Source: a bacterium (GTDB lineage: Bacteria; Electryoneota; Electryoneia; Electryoneales; Electryoneaceae). From it: DNA of 64,000 nt. The first letter of the stretch is position 1. Each line of letters opens with the position of its first letter. Where the stretch lies: the NCBI GenBank assembly GCA_020444425.1, contig JAHLLB010000010.1:1-64000 (forward strand), read 5' to 3'. A program made the translations under genes and the position numbers. Shown in pieces: positions 54,901 through 63,028 of the stretch. The notes under the pieces are model-generated. The model saw only the letters and a program-made list of their open reading frames with translations, was not told where the DNA came from and searched no databases.

Positions 54901-55346
54901 CAAGGCCAGGTCGAGGCGAGGTCCGACATCGCCGGTTCATCCTGATTCGGGTTGGCGTAGCCGGGTAACGGTTCCCAACCCAGGGCTTCCCCGGTAATTG
55001 GATCGAAGTCGACATCTTCACGGTACTGGGTTGACATCGGGTGAATCAGGTTACCGTTAACATCGTACGTTTCCGCCATCACCATCATCGCGACGCCGTC
55101 GATGTAGCTGTGGTTGGTGCCCTTCGGCCACACTCCAGATGGCTGCGTCGGCCAGTTGGCGATCATCCCGTAGTTGAAAAATTGGGTTACGACCTGGTTG
55201 CCGTTCATAATGCCGCGTTTGCGATGTTGACGGCTGCCGTAAGGGCCTTCCGCGAAAGCCTGTCCCAGCAGGCCGGTTGCGAGCACCAGCGCCAGGATGG
55301 TGGCCGGCGTCGCCCATCGGCTGAATCTGCGAACTGCTGCGCTCAT
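51993..55346 (-). CDS. Large surface protein with Asp-rich calcium-binding-like segment and sorting tail
   Basis: A 1117-aa exported protein. The signal segment (PATILALVLATGLLGQAFA) precedes a region of aromatic and acidic motifs. Around residues 300-350, DGIDNDEDGIVDES, DGIDNDGDWDPYLD and NENGEWDP look like thrombospondin-type-3/dockerin-like calcium loops. A fibronectin-like section (KVTLYWDTRAEDSYD, YDFEGYRIYRS) follows, and the end carries VVPNPYVVAAEW, IRIYTMSGYLVDTI and YGIYLYHVD, a variant of the sorting domain. AGGAGG precedes the start. It lies between a TonB receptor and a PorV-like barrel, nine and eleven bases away, and probably works with them at the surface. Confidence 0.82.
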   Translation of the reverse strand: MSAAVRRFSRWATPATILALVLATGLLGQAFAEGPYGSRQHRKRGIMNGNQVVTQFFNYGMIANWPTQPSGVWPKGTNHSYIDGVAMMVMAETYDVNGNLIHPMSTQYREDVDFDPITGEALGWEPLPGYANPNQDEPAMSDLASTWPWTWPDRDAAWDGYWNGYFGRGVFNADLETYFRMDDAKDSEYDFYPDPDDELRRGLGLNVGVRAFQWNHVLAEDCIFWHYDIENIGKTDYDKAIFGFLIDWGLGGTDNSSDDAGSYFTDIDLAYAWDGDGEGDLGWAPVGYAGFAYLESPGNETDGIDNDEDGIVDESRSDGIDNDGDWDPYLDVNENGEWDPTEPLNDDVGLDGVGPNDLSYTMPDEGEGDGLPTPGEPDFDALDKDESDQIGLTAFLIFALHAYQLIDEEQNWEALGRLTPPTDEQLEGVNLGMMFASGKFPLVVGQTERFSMALLFGNNENDLIRNKKTVQAIYNANYNFAQPPYKPTITANAGDNKVTLYWDTRAEDSYDRFLQEYDFEGYRIYRSTDPSFIDSKIVTDAYGNATFRSPLVQFDLDDGRFGPHPVNVYGATFDLGEDTGLRHSYVDTEVTNGMPYYYAVVSYDYGYIEGETLIDTLVAADGSDSVRVRFVPELDPSGNIIGIAPTECTSTIIGDVGGEVTLDINTATATPNAPAAGFTPPQLENGVEHANGSSNAEIQVEILNPDSLLDGHTYEVRFTPAPVFGQSFLNFVDGFQLYDITDNNDVLKYESPSGVFGYFGPYVEGDPIFWISDQLRRGRYFTEDPDADTLRYWHQAVSFFEPELIDGISVLPFNRFVDYAEMETVELDTAWYVTSGGTNYHSNIDFYRDKNGLMLSMKLPYSFEVRFSDEIVDTSISTLGSFKEIPVNFQVWNLTLDEPSDFVYLPDTVRVATGQGDSVDVRHDFWVLPKLTFEEEPSRIILGLGHYFLINNESIDTTVVGFDTTIVLGDMPILEPSAGDRQGYIAPVPFSPDDTYRFTVHDGQLDRGLEKEQLGQIAVVPNPYVVAAEWEPRVNFTSGRGPRKIDFIHLPKECTIRIYTMSGYLVDTIYHNEPMENGAESWNMVSKDGMDIAYGIYLYHVDAPGVGEHIGKFAVIK

Positions 55347-55355
55347 GCCACCTCC

Positions 55356-58205
55356 TTAGAATGAAAGGCTCACGCCGAGTTTGATCTGACGGGGGGCGCT
55401 GTACCAATCGGTGCGCGTGAAATAGTCATCCAAGGTGTTCACTCCGCGCACACTCACCGGCTGCGTCGATTCGATGGTGTAGGTCGCCCGCCCGGTATCG
55501 GTGTACACGTCGGTCTCGTTCTTCGTGTCGAACACGTTGTACACCGACAGGATCACGGCGGCGTGCATCCGATCATTGAGCGGGAACTGCTTGACCGCCT
55601 TCAGGTCGACGCTGTGCCGGATCGGTTTGCGTGAATCGTTCTCTTCGCCTTCTGGCGCCAGCCATGGGTTCGAGGTGTACGGCAGGCCGCTGCCCAAACG
55701 TCCAATCAGCCCCACCTGCCAGCTGCCGGGCTCACCGATGGTGAGCGTGCCATTCAACGTGTGGGTCTGGTCCCAGTCCAGCGGACGCACCTTCTTTTCC
55801 ACCTCACGCGGGGGATCGGTCTGGTTGTCGTAGAACGCGTCCAGCGGATCGCTGCTGTTGCCTTCCGCGATCTGGTAGGTGTAATCAACGCCGAACGAGA
55901 AGCCGTCGATCATGCGGCGGTTGAACGCAAGTGTCAACCCGCGCACGTTCCCGTAATCCTTGTTGATGTACCGGGCGTACATCGTTTGATCGTACTGCGT
56001 TTGGAGTTCGACACCCAGCAGGTTGCGGATATCTTTGTAGAACCCGGTCACTTCCATCCCGAGGTCGGGTGTGATCGCCTGCCGGAAGCCGATTTCATAC
56101 ATCACCGTCTTCTGCGGCTTCAGCTCGGCGTTCCCGATGATGGTTGACAAATTGCCCGAGACCACTTCGAAATCCGGATTGTAATAGAGGTACTGGAACG
56201 GCGGCACCTGGAAGAAGTGCCCGTAGCTGAAGTGGATCACACCGGATTCGGTCAACGGGAAAGCGACCCCGATCCGCGGGCTGAACTGCGTGTGTCCCTT
56301 CGCTTGACGGTACTTGTAGTGCCAGTAGTTGTAACTGCCGTCCTCGTTCGTCGGATTGACCGGATCCAGGCCGTCTACGTTCTGGCCGGTGTTGTAGTCG
56401 TAGATCGACAACAGGTCGTTGCCGGGATCTTTCAAGTCGGTCGGTACCAGCGCATCCGGGTGGAAGTAATCCAGGCGAACACCGAGGTTCACCACCATCG
56501 ACTTGTATTCGATCTTGTCCTGCAGGTAGCTCGCGAAACTCAGCGGCCGGTGGCCATCATCCCCGAACGGGAACCCGCCCAACGGACTTTCCGCATCACC
56601 ACCCGGGTACGTGTTGAAATAGACCGACTGACGTTGGATCACCTGACGGTCGAGCTCATCATCCCAGATCAGCTTGTATTCGCGCAGCTCCATCTGATAC
56701 TGCGACAGGTCGAGACCGAACTTGAGCTGGTTCAAGTCGTCGAGCTGATGATTCAGGTCGAACTTGAGCCCGGCCTTCCTCGTTTTGCGCCAGTGGTTCC
56801 ACATCCCCTGCCCGCCGGTGTAGAACGCGTAGTTCTGAGCGTCCTGGAGACGATCCGGATTGACATACGCCGGATCGAAGGGATCTTCGTGGACGTAGTA
56901 GCGATGTTCGTTTTCGGTGTACGACAGGTTGAGATTGTAGAATGTCCGCGCGCCCAGCACGTGATTAATTCCCACCACGTTGTTCCAGCCCTCGCTGAAA
57001 CGGTAGTACAGCCCGTCCGGGTTGTACTTGAACAGGCGCATGTCTTCCTGCGTTTCGTCGGAGCGGCCGTCCAGGTTGCGGAACTCGATGTGATCGCGCA
57101 TCAACGAATAGCTAAGCTTGAGTTCCGGCGTCATGAACCAGCTCAGCTTCAGCTGGCCACTCAACTTGTCAAGCGGATTCATGCTGACAAGATCCTGGTC
57201 ACCGCTGGCTTCGACGTACCACTCTTCCGGGTTGGTGCTGGAGAAATCGCTTGAATCCGCGGGCACGAAGAAGCGCTGGCCGTAGAGGTGTCCGTTATCC
57301 GACAGCATCCGGCCAGTCGCGAAGAACGTCACCCTGTCATTGGTGAACGGGACCGGGCCATCGAGGCTCAGCTTGTAGTCCTGCAGGTGACCGGCGCTGA
57401 GGTCGTCCATCCACGTATCGCCCTGGTTCGGCCCGAGGCCGATACCCAGCGAACGGGTGGAAACATAGTCACCGATGGACATCTGGACGGTTCCGCCATA
57501 CTCTTTCCGGCTGCCGTCCTTGGTGACCACGTTGACCACGCCGCTCATCGCCTGTCCGTACTCAGCGTTGAACGTACCCGCGATCACCTGGATTTCCTGA
57601 ATTGCAGCGTTCTCAACCTGGTTGGACGTTTCCCGTCCAAACGGGTCGCCAGCGCTGTAGGGGTCGGAGATGATAACGCCATCGACCATGTACACCACTT
57701 CGGACGAACGCCCCCCACGGAAATGGCCATCGACCACACCGGCCTGCAATCCGACGACATCACCGAAGTTTTCCGCCGGGATCGCTTCGATCTCCTCGGA
57801 TCCGACCGAGACTTCGGTCGAGGTGACGTCCATCCGCACAACCGGCCGTTGCGCGACCAGCGTCACCGCCTCGGCCTGAATGGCTTGTGACTGCAATTCC
57901 ACGTCGAGGGTCACGGTCCGGTCAATGGAGATCTGCACATTTTCCAGTTCCAGCGTGTTGTAACCGAGATAGCTGTACCGGATGGTGTAGGTTCCGGGGG
58001 AGACGTTGAGAATGATGTACTCACCGTCGAGATCGGTCGTACCTCCGCGGTACGTGTCGACCACGAGCACGTTGGCTCCAATGATCGGTTCACCCGTCTC
58101 GGCATCAATGACGGTACCGGCAATTTTGCCGGTGGTACCCGCGAACGCGGACACCAGCGGTAACATTGCCACCAGTACCAGGATGGGGATGAGTCTTCGG
58201 TTCAT
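55356..58205 (-). CDS. TonB-dependent receptor with carboxypeptidase-regulatory-like domain
   Basis: A 949-aa outer-membrane transporter. After the signal peptide, GKIAGTVIDAETGEPIIGANV starts the beta-sandwich CarboxypepD_reg-like domain (about 25-105) typical of SusC-like receptors. The plug has VGLQAGVVDG, YMVDGVIISDPYS and NAEYGQAMSGVVNVVTKDG, and the rest is a 22-strand-type barrel ending in GVSLSF with a terminal Phe. GAGGGGG precedes the ATG. No SusD homolog is adjacent; the 1117-aa surface protein takes that place. It should import a large ligand, possibly an oligosaccharide, using TonB energy. Confidence 0.92.
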   Translation of the reverse strand: MNRRLIPILVLVAMLPLVSAFAGTTGKIAGTVIDAETGEPIIGANVLVVDTYRGGTTDLDGEYIILNVSPGTYTIRYSYLGYNTLELENVQISIDRTVTLDVELQSQAIQAEAVTLVAQRPVVRMDVTSTEVSVGSEEIEAIPAENFGDVVGLQAGVVDGHFRGGRSSEVVYMVDGVIISDPYSAGDPFGRETSNQVENAAIQEIQVIAGTFNAEYGQAMSGVVNVVTKDGSRKEYGGTVQMSIGDYVSTRSLGIGLGPNQGDTWMDDLSAGHLQDYKLSLDGPVPFTNDRVTFFATGRMLSDNGHLYGQRFFVPADSSDFSSTNPEEWYVEASGDQDLVSMNPLDKLSGQLKLSWFMTPELKLSYSLMRDHIEFRNLDGRSDETQEDMRLFKYNPDGLYYRFSEGWNNVVGINHVLGARTFYNLNLSYTENEHRYYVHEDPFDPAYVNPDRLQDAQNYAFYTGGQGMWNHWRKTRKAGLKFDLNHQLDDLNQLKFGLDLSQYQMELREYKLIWDDELDRQVIQRQSVYFNTYPGGDAESPLGGFPFGDDGHRPLSFASYLQDKIEYKSMVVNLGVRLDYFHPDALVPTDLKDPGNDLLSIYDYNTGQNVDGLDPVNPTNEDGSYNYWHYKYRQAKGHTQFSPRIGVAFPLTESGVIHFSYGHFFQVPPFQYLYYNPDFEVVSGNLSTIIGNAELKPQKTVMYEIGFRQAITPDLGMEVTGFYKDIRNLLGVELQTQYDQTMYARYINKDYGNVRGLTLAFNRRMIDGFSFGVDYTYQIAEGNSSDPLDAFYDNQTDPPREVEKKVRPLDWDQTHTLNGTLTIGEPGSWQVGLIGRLGSGLPYTSNPWLAPEGEENDSRKPIRHSVDLKAVKQFPLNDRMHAAVILSVYNVFDTKNETDVYTDTGRATYTIESTQPVSVRGVNTLDDYFTRTDWYSAPRQIKLGVSLSF

Positions 58206-58235
58206 CGCAACCCCCTCGTTGGTCCAGCAACGGAA

Positions 58236-58269
58236 AAGCCCCGGGCGGGAACAACCATCCCCGCCCGGG
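58236..58269 (-). terminator. Terminator of the 821-aa gene
   Basis: CCCGGGCGGG (58240-58249) and CCCGCCCGGG (58260-58269), perfect 10-bp stem; on the minus strand GGCTTTTCCG follows. Confidence 0.8.
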
Positions 58270-58289
58270 TTGATCGTGCATGCAACAGT

Positions 58290-60755
58290 TTACTTGATGA
58301 AGGTCATCTTGCGAATCTGAGCGCCTTCGGTCGTGTTCAACCGGTAGAAGTAGACGCCAGATGCAGTCATGCCCAACTCATCCGCGTTGACAGCCACCTG
58401 GTGCAGACCAGCCGTGAGGCGGTCGTCCACGAGGCGGGCGATCCGGCGGCCGAGCAGGTCGTAGATCTCGAGCTGCACCTTGCCGGGTGTCGGCAGGTTG
58501 AACTCGATCACCGACTGGGCGTTGAACGGATTCGGGTAGTTCTGCGAAAGCCGGACTTCGCTCGGCAGGTTTGCCGGACCCTGACCCACGGCGAACGGGG
58601 GTTCGTCGACGCCGGTACTCACAACGTCCATCGGGAAAATGTGGAAGTTGTCGTACCACACTTCACCTTGCACGAGGGAATTGAAACGCGCACGGATACT
58701 GGCACCGGTTGCATCGCTCGGAGCCATCGCCACCGCGCGGTAAACGTTCCAACCCGGAGTCGTTTCGCGTTGCTGGAAGTAGACGAACTGGTCGCCACCG
58801 GTGAGGTTCCACGAATTCTCGATGTCACCGTTATGGAAGAAATAGCACAGGTTGGCACGGTCGGCGATGTTCTCATACATCACCGGGGACGGCCACAGGT
58901 TGTTATCCATCGGTGAGATATCAGCGATCTTCACGGCAGCTTCAAACAGGTAGTACATGTCCGGTTCGACCGCTGTGGGAGCACTGTAGAACACCATCTC
59001 GTCACCGTCTTCATCCATCTCCATCAACTTGGCGACGTAATCACCGCTGTATGCACCATTAACCATCGTGTAGTCCGCGACACCATTGTCGCCGTCCGCC
59101 CAATGCATCCAGCCATTCGGCGTTTCGAAATCACTGCCGAACGCGCCCGCGGTCCACGGATCGGAACCAAAGTTGACGTCGTCGAAGTACACCGTACCAG
59201 TCGCGTCCGTACCCATCATCAATTCGATGTAGCACTGCGCCGGCGCTTCGGTGAGCAGCACCTGGCTGGTCGCTTCGTGCCAGTCCATGCTCGCCGCGGA
59301 CTGATCCGCCGCCACGAACACCGGATCGACGATGTCATTGCCGCCAGCATCCTGGAAGTGGTACATCACGCCGATCATCTCATCCTGGTTCGCCGGGTCG
59401 GTGTTCACACCGTCCGTCATCATCCAGGCGCTGAGATCGTACAGCACCGCGTCCATGTTGTTCCAGTAGGTCGTCGCCTGGTTGTCAGACATCCAGGAAG
59501 CGACACCGGTTCCGTCCTTGGAGATCATCGCGGAACGGTTGCCCATGTGCGCTTCGGCGTCCGTCCACATCAGCTCACCGTTCAACTCGCCTTCAGCGTA
59601 AAAGAACGGGCTGTTGTCTTCCAGGTCACCGTTGACAAGCAGGTCTGCATCGCCGTGATCCAGCTGCACGCAGGAGAAGTTGTCAAAGTAAACGGTGCCT
59701 TCCACCAGCGAATTGAAGCGGGCGCGCATCGAGAACCCGGTCGCGTCGGACGGCGACTTCGAGACGGTCCAGTACATCGACCAGCCATCACTCATTTCAA
59801 CCCGCTGGTCGAAATACATGAACTGGTCGCCACCGGTCAGGTTCCAGCCTTCCCAGATGTTTCCCGTGTGGTAGAAGAAGCACAGGTTCGCACGGTCGCC
59901 GACGTTCTCCCCGACCTGGCTGGTGGGGTAGTACATGGCGTTCGTGTTCATGTTTTCGGTCTTGACCATCACGCTGATCAAGTACCAGTGCTGCGCATAA
60001 ACCGGGGTCGGTTCCGAGTAGAACACCATCTCGTCGCCATCGCTGTCGGCTTCCGAAAGTTCAACGACATACTCACCGCTGTATGCGTCGTCGCTCCAGA
60101 CCTGCTCGGCGAAACCATTGTCGCCATCCGACCAGCTCATCCAGCCGGCGGGCTCTTCCATGCTGCCAGCGAAGATGCCGGCGGTCCACGGATCCGAGCT
60201 CATGTCCACCATGTCGTACCATGCGGTACCCGTCGCGTCGCCACCCATCCAGCAGTAGATGACCACTTCCGCCGGTTCCTCGGTCAGCAACACGTCCGTG
60301 GTCACTTCATGCCAGTCCATCGTGGCTGCGGACTGATCGGCGTACAACGCTACCGGGCTGACGATGTCGTTGCCTTCCGCATCCTTGAACGTGAACGTGA
60401 CCGCCACGCGTAGACCGTCGTTACCCGGATCCACCGGGACGTTTTCGGTCTTGAAATGCGCGGTCAAGGTGTAGAACACGCCGTCAACGTTGTTCCAGTA
60501 CAGGTTGGCGTTGTTCGCGCTCATCCAGGACGCCGAGGCACCCGCGTTCGGCTTGTCGATCTTGAGGGACTTGTTGCCCATGTAGGCTTCGGTCCAGTCC
60601 CAGATCAGGTCGCCACCGGTTTCGTTCTCATACCAGAACGCCGGCGACAGATCTTCGAGGTCACCATTGGTGATGAGGTTCTGCGCGACAGCCGCCGACG
60701 CAAACGACATCATCATGATGACCAACATCCAGACAACATGCTTTCTCAAATACAT
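58290..60755 (-). CDS. Tandem carbohydrate-binding-like exported protein with T9SS-type tail
   Basis: An 821-aa protein with a signal peptide (VVWMLVIMMMSFASAAVAQ). Two long repeats follow (about 26-372 and 373-710 of the mature region), each made of two beta-sandwich-like modules. The first module of each starts ITNGDLEDLSP / LVNGDLEDNSP and contains YADQSAATMDWHE / AADQSAASMDWHE. The second starts DPWTAGIF / DPWTAGAF and contains DGDEMVFYSEP / DGDEMVFYSAP and WNLTGGDQF in both. The fold pattern is that of CBM4/9-like modules. The tail YPNPFNAQSVIEF, IYDLLGRRIARL, SGVYFYRLN is the sorting domain. The ATG at 60755 follows GGAGGAGA. Probably a surface glycan-binding protein; no catalytic domain. 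Confidence 0.85.
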   Translation of the reverse strand: MYLRKHVVWMLVIMMMSFASAAVAQNLITNGDLEDLSPAFWYENETGGDLIWDWTEAYMGNKSLKIDKPNAGASASWMSANNANLYWNNVDGVFYTLTAHFKTENVPVDPGNDGLRVAVTFTFKDAEGNDIVSPVALYADQSAATMDWHEVTTDVLLTEEPAEVVIYCWMGGDATGTAWYDMVDMSSDPWTAGIFAGSMEEPAGWMSWSDGDNGFAEQVWSDDAYSGEYVVELSEADSDGDEMVFYSEPTPVYAQHWYLISVMVKTENMNTNAMYYPTSQVGENVGDRANLCFFYHTGNIWEGWNLTGGDQFMYFDQRVEMSDGWSMYWTVSKSPSDATGFSMRARFNSLVEGTVYFDNFSCVQLDHGDADLLVNGDLEDNSPFFYAEGELNGELMWTDAEAHMGNRSAMISKDGTGVASWMSDNQATTYWNNMDAVLYDLSAWMMTDGVNTDPANQDEMIGVMYHFQDAGGNDIVDPVFVAADQSAASMDWHEATSQVLLTEAPAQCYIELMMGTDATGTVYFDDVNFGSDPWTAGAFGSDFETPNGWMHWADGDNGVADYTMVNGAYSGDYVAKLMEMDEDGDEMVFYSAPTAVEPDMYYLFEAAVKIADISPMDNNLWPSPVMYENIADRANLCYFFHNGDIENSWNLTGGDQFVYFQQRETTPGWNVYRAVAMAPSDATGASIRARFNSLVQGEVWYDNFHIFPMDVVSTGVDEPPFAVGQGPANLPSEVRLSQNYPNPFNAQSVIEFNLPTPGKVQLEIYDLLGRRIARLVDDRLTAGLHQVAVNADELGMTASGVYFYRLNTTEGAQIRKMTFIK

Positions 60756-60799
60756 CGTCTCTCTCCTCCTGCTTACCACCCTCAACTCGGGGGTCGGTT

Positions 60800-62206
60800 T
60801 TACTTCCGTTGGTCGTTCACTTGGTTGGTTGATTCCGTTTCCGATCTATCTGCAATCGTCAATCTCCATATGTCCGCTACGCTCGCAAGCGTGACCACCC
60901 GATCATCGGGTGTGACAAAGCGCGCGGCTTCACCAACGCCTGCGTCCACTCGTGTTGCCAGCGCGGCTTGGCGCGCGCCGGGGATGTTCCGCAGTTCCTG
61001 CAACGCCAGCAGCCCTTCAATCGTCGATTCCGCGCCGGAATTACGGTTGATTTCGGTTCGACTGTTGATGCCGTCGAACACTCGACCCGTACCGGGGTCA
61101 TACACTGTGGCGCCTGCCGGATTCAATCCCGTCAGCCAGCCAACCGCCAGCCCGCACCCGGCGGCGAACGCTTCGTCACCGGTAATCTCGAACAGCGCCC
61201 GCTGGCAGGCCGCCAAAGAATTTGTGCCATACGCAATCTGCGAATACCAGCCGACATCGACGGTGTCGCCATCCTCGATCTTGAATTCGATCGGGCCATT
61301 GTTCGCCAGTAGCATGCGCTGAAAATTCTCAGCTTCTTCCCGGGCGGAAGCGATCCACTCCGGGCGGTTCATCGCCTGACCGGCATAGGCCAGCGCTTCC
61401 ACCTGCTGCATTCCCCACTGGTGCCACACATTGCGCCAGCTCAGGTGCACGCGATACGGAAACGCGTCGCTGCCCGCGAAGGTGTTTTCATGGATTCGTT
61501 CGGCAAGATGCACGATCAGCGAATCCTCGGCCGCAGATGTGGCGATCTTCCTGCGTTCGAGCAAAGCCAGAGTGAACAGTGCGACGATATCGGAACCGGC
61601 ATCAATCCCGATCGCGCTGCGGCGGTGGATGAATTCAACCGTCAGGTTCTCGATTGTAGCTGCCAGCGCGGTATCGATTTCGCGTACAAATTCCGGGTCC
61701 TGATCCGCCAGCACTCGTTGACCGAGCGCGAGGGCGTGCATTGCGCGCGCCGCCCAGAAATTGAGGGACGGCTTGGAGGTGCGTCCATCGAGGTTGAGCG
61801 TACGATCCGGCCAGATGAAGTTGGCGAAGTGGCCGGTATCGGTCTGCATCGCGAGCACGAACTGCAGCATCCGCTTTGCACGTGCCGCGTACACCGTGTC
61901 GCCCGTTGCTTCGTATTCTCGCAAGTACAGCCGTGCCGCCCGGGCGACATCATCAACGCAGGCGTTCCCTTCGTCATCGTCGCCGGTCCAGTCGTAGCTG
62001 GGTGCGTTAGCGTAGATATGGACGATGTCGCAGTCGCGTCCGTTGACCGTCACCGATTCCGTCAGGTGTTCGAGGTGCGCGAAGTTGATCGCGAGGGGAT
62101 CGGCCGGTGCCGGTTCGGTTCCGCATCCGCCGAGCAACGTCAACGAACCGGCCGCGGCCAGAATCAACAAGATCAAAACGGTATGTCGCGCCGTTTTCAT
62201 CATCAT
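60800..62206 (-). CDS. Lipoprotein with six-hairpin (alpha/alpha) barrel-like domain
   Basis: A 468-aa protein. The signal peptide ends in LTLLGGC, a lipobox. The mature protein is largely helical, with an early YANAPSYDWTGDDDEGNACVDDVAR-type segment whose Asp/Glu cluster could form a catalytic or calcium site, then paired helices (AARAMHALALGQRVL, NVWHQWGMQQVEALAYAG, YGTNSLAACQRALFE) as in unsaturated-glucuronyl hydrolases and related glycosidases. Family not assigned. Several ATGs in a row (62206, 62203, 62200) and a GTG at 62209 follow GAAGGAG; the exact start is uncertain. The gene overlaps or abuts the permease stop, so it belongs to the sugar-transport operon. Confidence 0.75.
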   Translation of the reverse strand: MMMKTARHTVLILLILAAAGSLTLLGGCGTEPAPADPLAINFAHLEHLTESVTVNGRDCDIVHIYANAPSYDWTGDDDEGNACVDDVARAARLYLREYEATGDTVYAARAKRMLQFVLAMQTDTGHFANFIWPDRTLNLDGRTSKPSLNFWAARAMHALALGQRVLADQDPEFVREIDTALAATIENLTVEFIHRRSAIGIDAGSDIVALFTLALLERRKIATSAAEDSLIVHLAERIHENTFAGSDAFPYRVHLSWRNVWHQWGMQQVEALAYAGQAMNRPEWIASAREEAENFQRMLLANNGPIEFKIEDGDTVDVGWYSQIAYGTNSLAACQRALFEITGDEAFAAGCGLAVGWLTGLNPAGATVYDPGTGRVFDGINSRTEINRNSGAESTIEGLLALQELRNIPGARQAALATRVDAGVGEAARFVTPDDRVVTLASVADIWRLTIADRSETESTNQVNDQRK

Positions 62207-63027
62207 CACTCCTTCAGGCCGGATGTGGCCATGCTTTCAATGAAGTAACGTTGCAGGAAAACGAACACGATCACGACGGGCAGCGTCATCAACGCCGCCG
62301 CCGACAGCTGCACTCCGAACTGACCCTCCGCCTGTCCTGCAACGGCGAACAACGCCACCATCTGCGGCATGGTCATCAGCATCTCGTCACGGATCACGAT
62401 CAGCGGCCACAGCGCTTCGTTCCAGATTCCCATGAAGTGGACAATGCCCACCGTAATCAGGATCGGCCGGCTCAGCGGCCAGAAGATTCGGAACAGGATG
62501 CTCAATTCGCCGAGGCCGTCAATTCGGGCCGCGTCGATCAAGTCCTGCGGCATCTGCAGGAAAAACTGGCGGAACAGCAGGATCGCGAACGCACTCATCG
62601 TGTACGGCAGGATCAACGCAGCATAGGTATCCACCCAGCCGAACTTGACCATCAACACGTACAACGGAATCAGCGTCAACTGGAACGGCATCACCATCGT
62701 AAACAGGATCAGGTTGTGGATGAAGCCGCGTCCGGGGAAACGCAGGCGTGCCAGCGCGTACCCCGCCAGCGAGCAGAAAATCAGCACCGCCACCGTGGAC
62801 GCCACCGACACGATCAGGCTGTTGAAGAACGCGCGCAGAATGGGAATCCGATCGAGCAGCACCTTGTAGTTGTCCACGTTGTAGCTGCTCGCCAGCAGAC
62901 CGACCTCGGTGATCTCGGTTTCCGGCTTGATCGTCGCAACAAACATCCACAGGAACGGATACAGGAAGCTGAACGCCACCAGCGCCATCGCGGCAAAGCC
63001 GATCCATTTCATCCAGCGGTTCGTCAT
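62206..63027 (-). CDS. Sugar ABC transporter permease (MalG type)
   Basis: A 273-aa inner-membrane permease with six predicted helices. The EAA-loop region reads AARIDGLGELSILFRIFWPLSRPIL, where it contacts the ATPase. The N-terminal helix (FAAMALVAFSFLYPFLWMFVA) and size fit the MalG/CUT1 family. It starts two bases after the upstream permease ends and its TGA is embedded in the next gene's start. No ATPase gene lies in the window; CUT1 systems often use a shared MsiK-like ATPase, or the gene is to the right. Confidence 0.93.
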   Translation of the reverse strand: MTNRWMKWIGFAAMALVAFSFLYPFLWMFVATIKPETEITEVGLLASSYNVDNYKVLLDRIPILRAFFNSLIVSVASTVAVLIFCSLAGYALARLRFPGRGFIHNLILFTMVMPFQLTLIPLYVLMVKFGWVDTYAALILPYTMSAFAILLFRQFFLQMPQDLIDAARIDGLGELSILFRIFWPLSRPILITVGIVHFMGIWNEALWPLIVIRDEMLMTMPQMVALFAVAGQAEGQFGVQLSAAALMTLPVVIVFVFLQRYFIESMATSGLKE

Positions 63028-63028
63028 C

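Noticed and set aside
56217..60413. Plus-strand frames of 345 and 436 codons
   Set aside because: Opposite the TonB receptor and the binding-like protein; no ribosome sites or recognisable domains.
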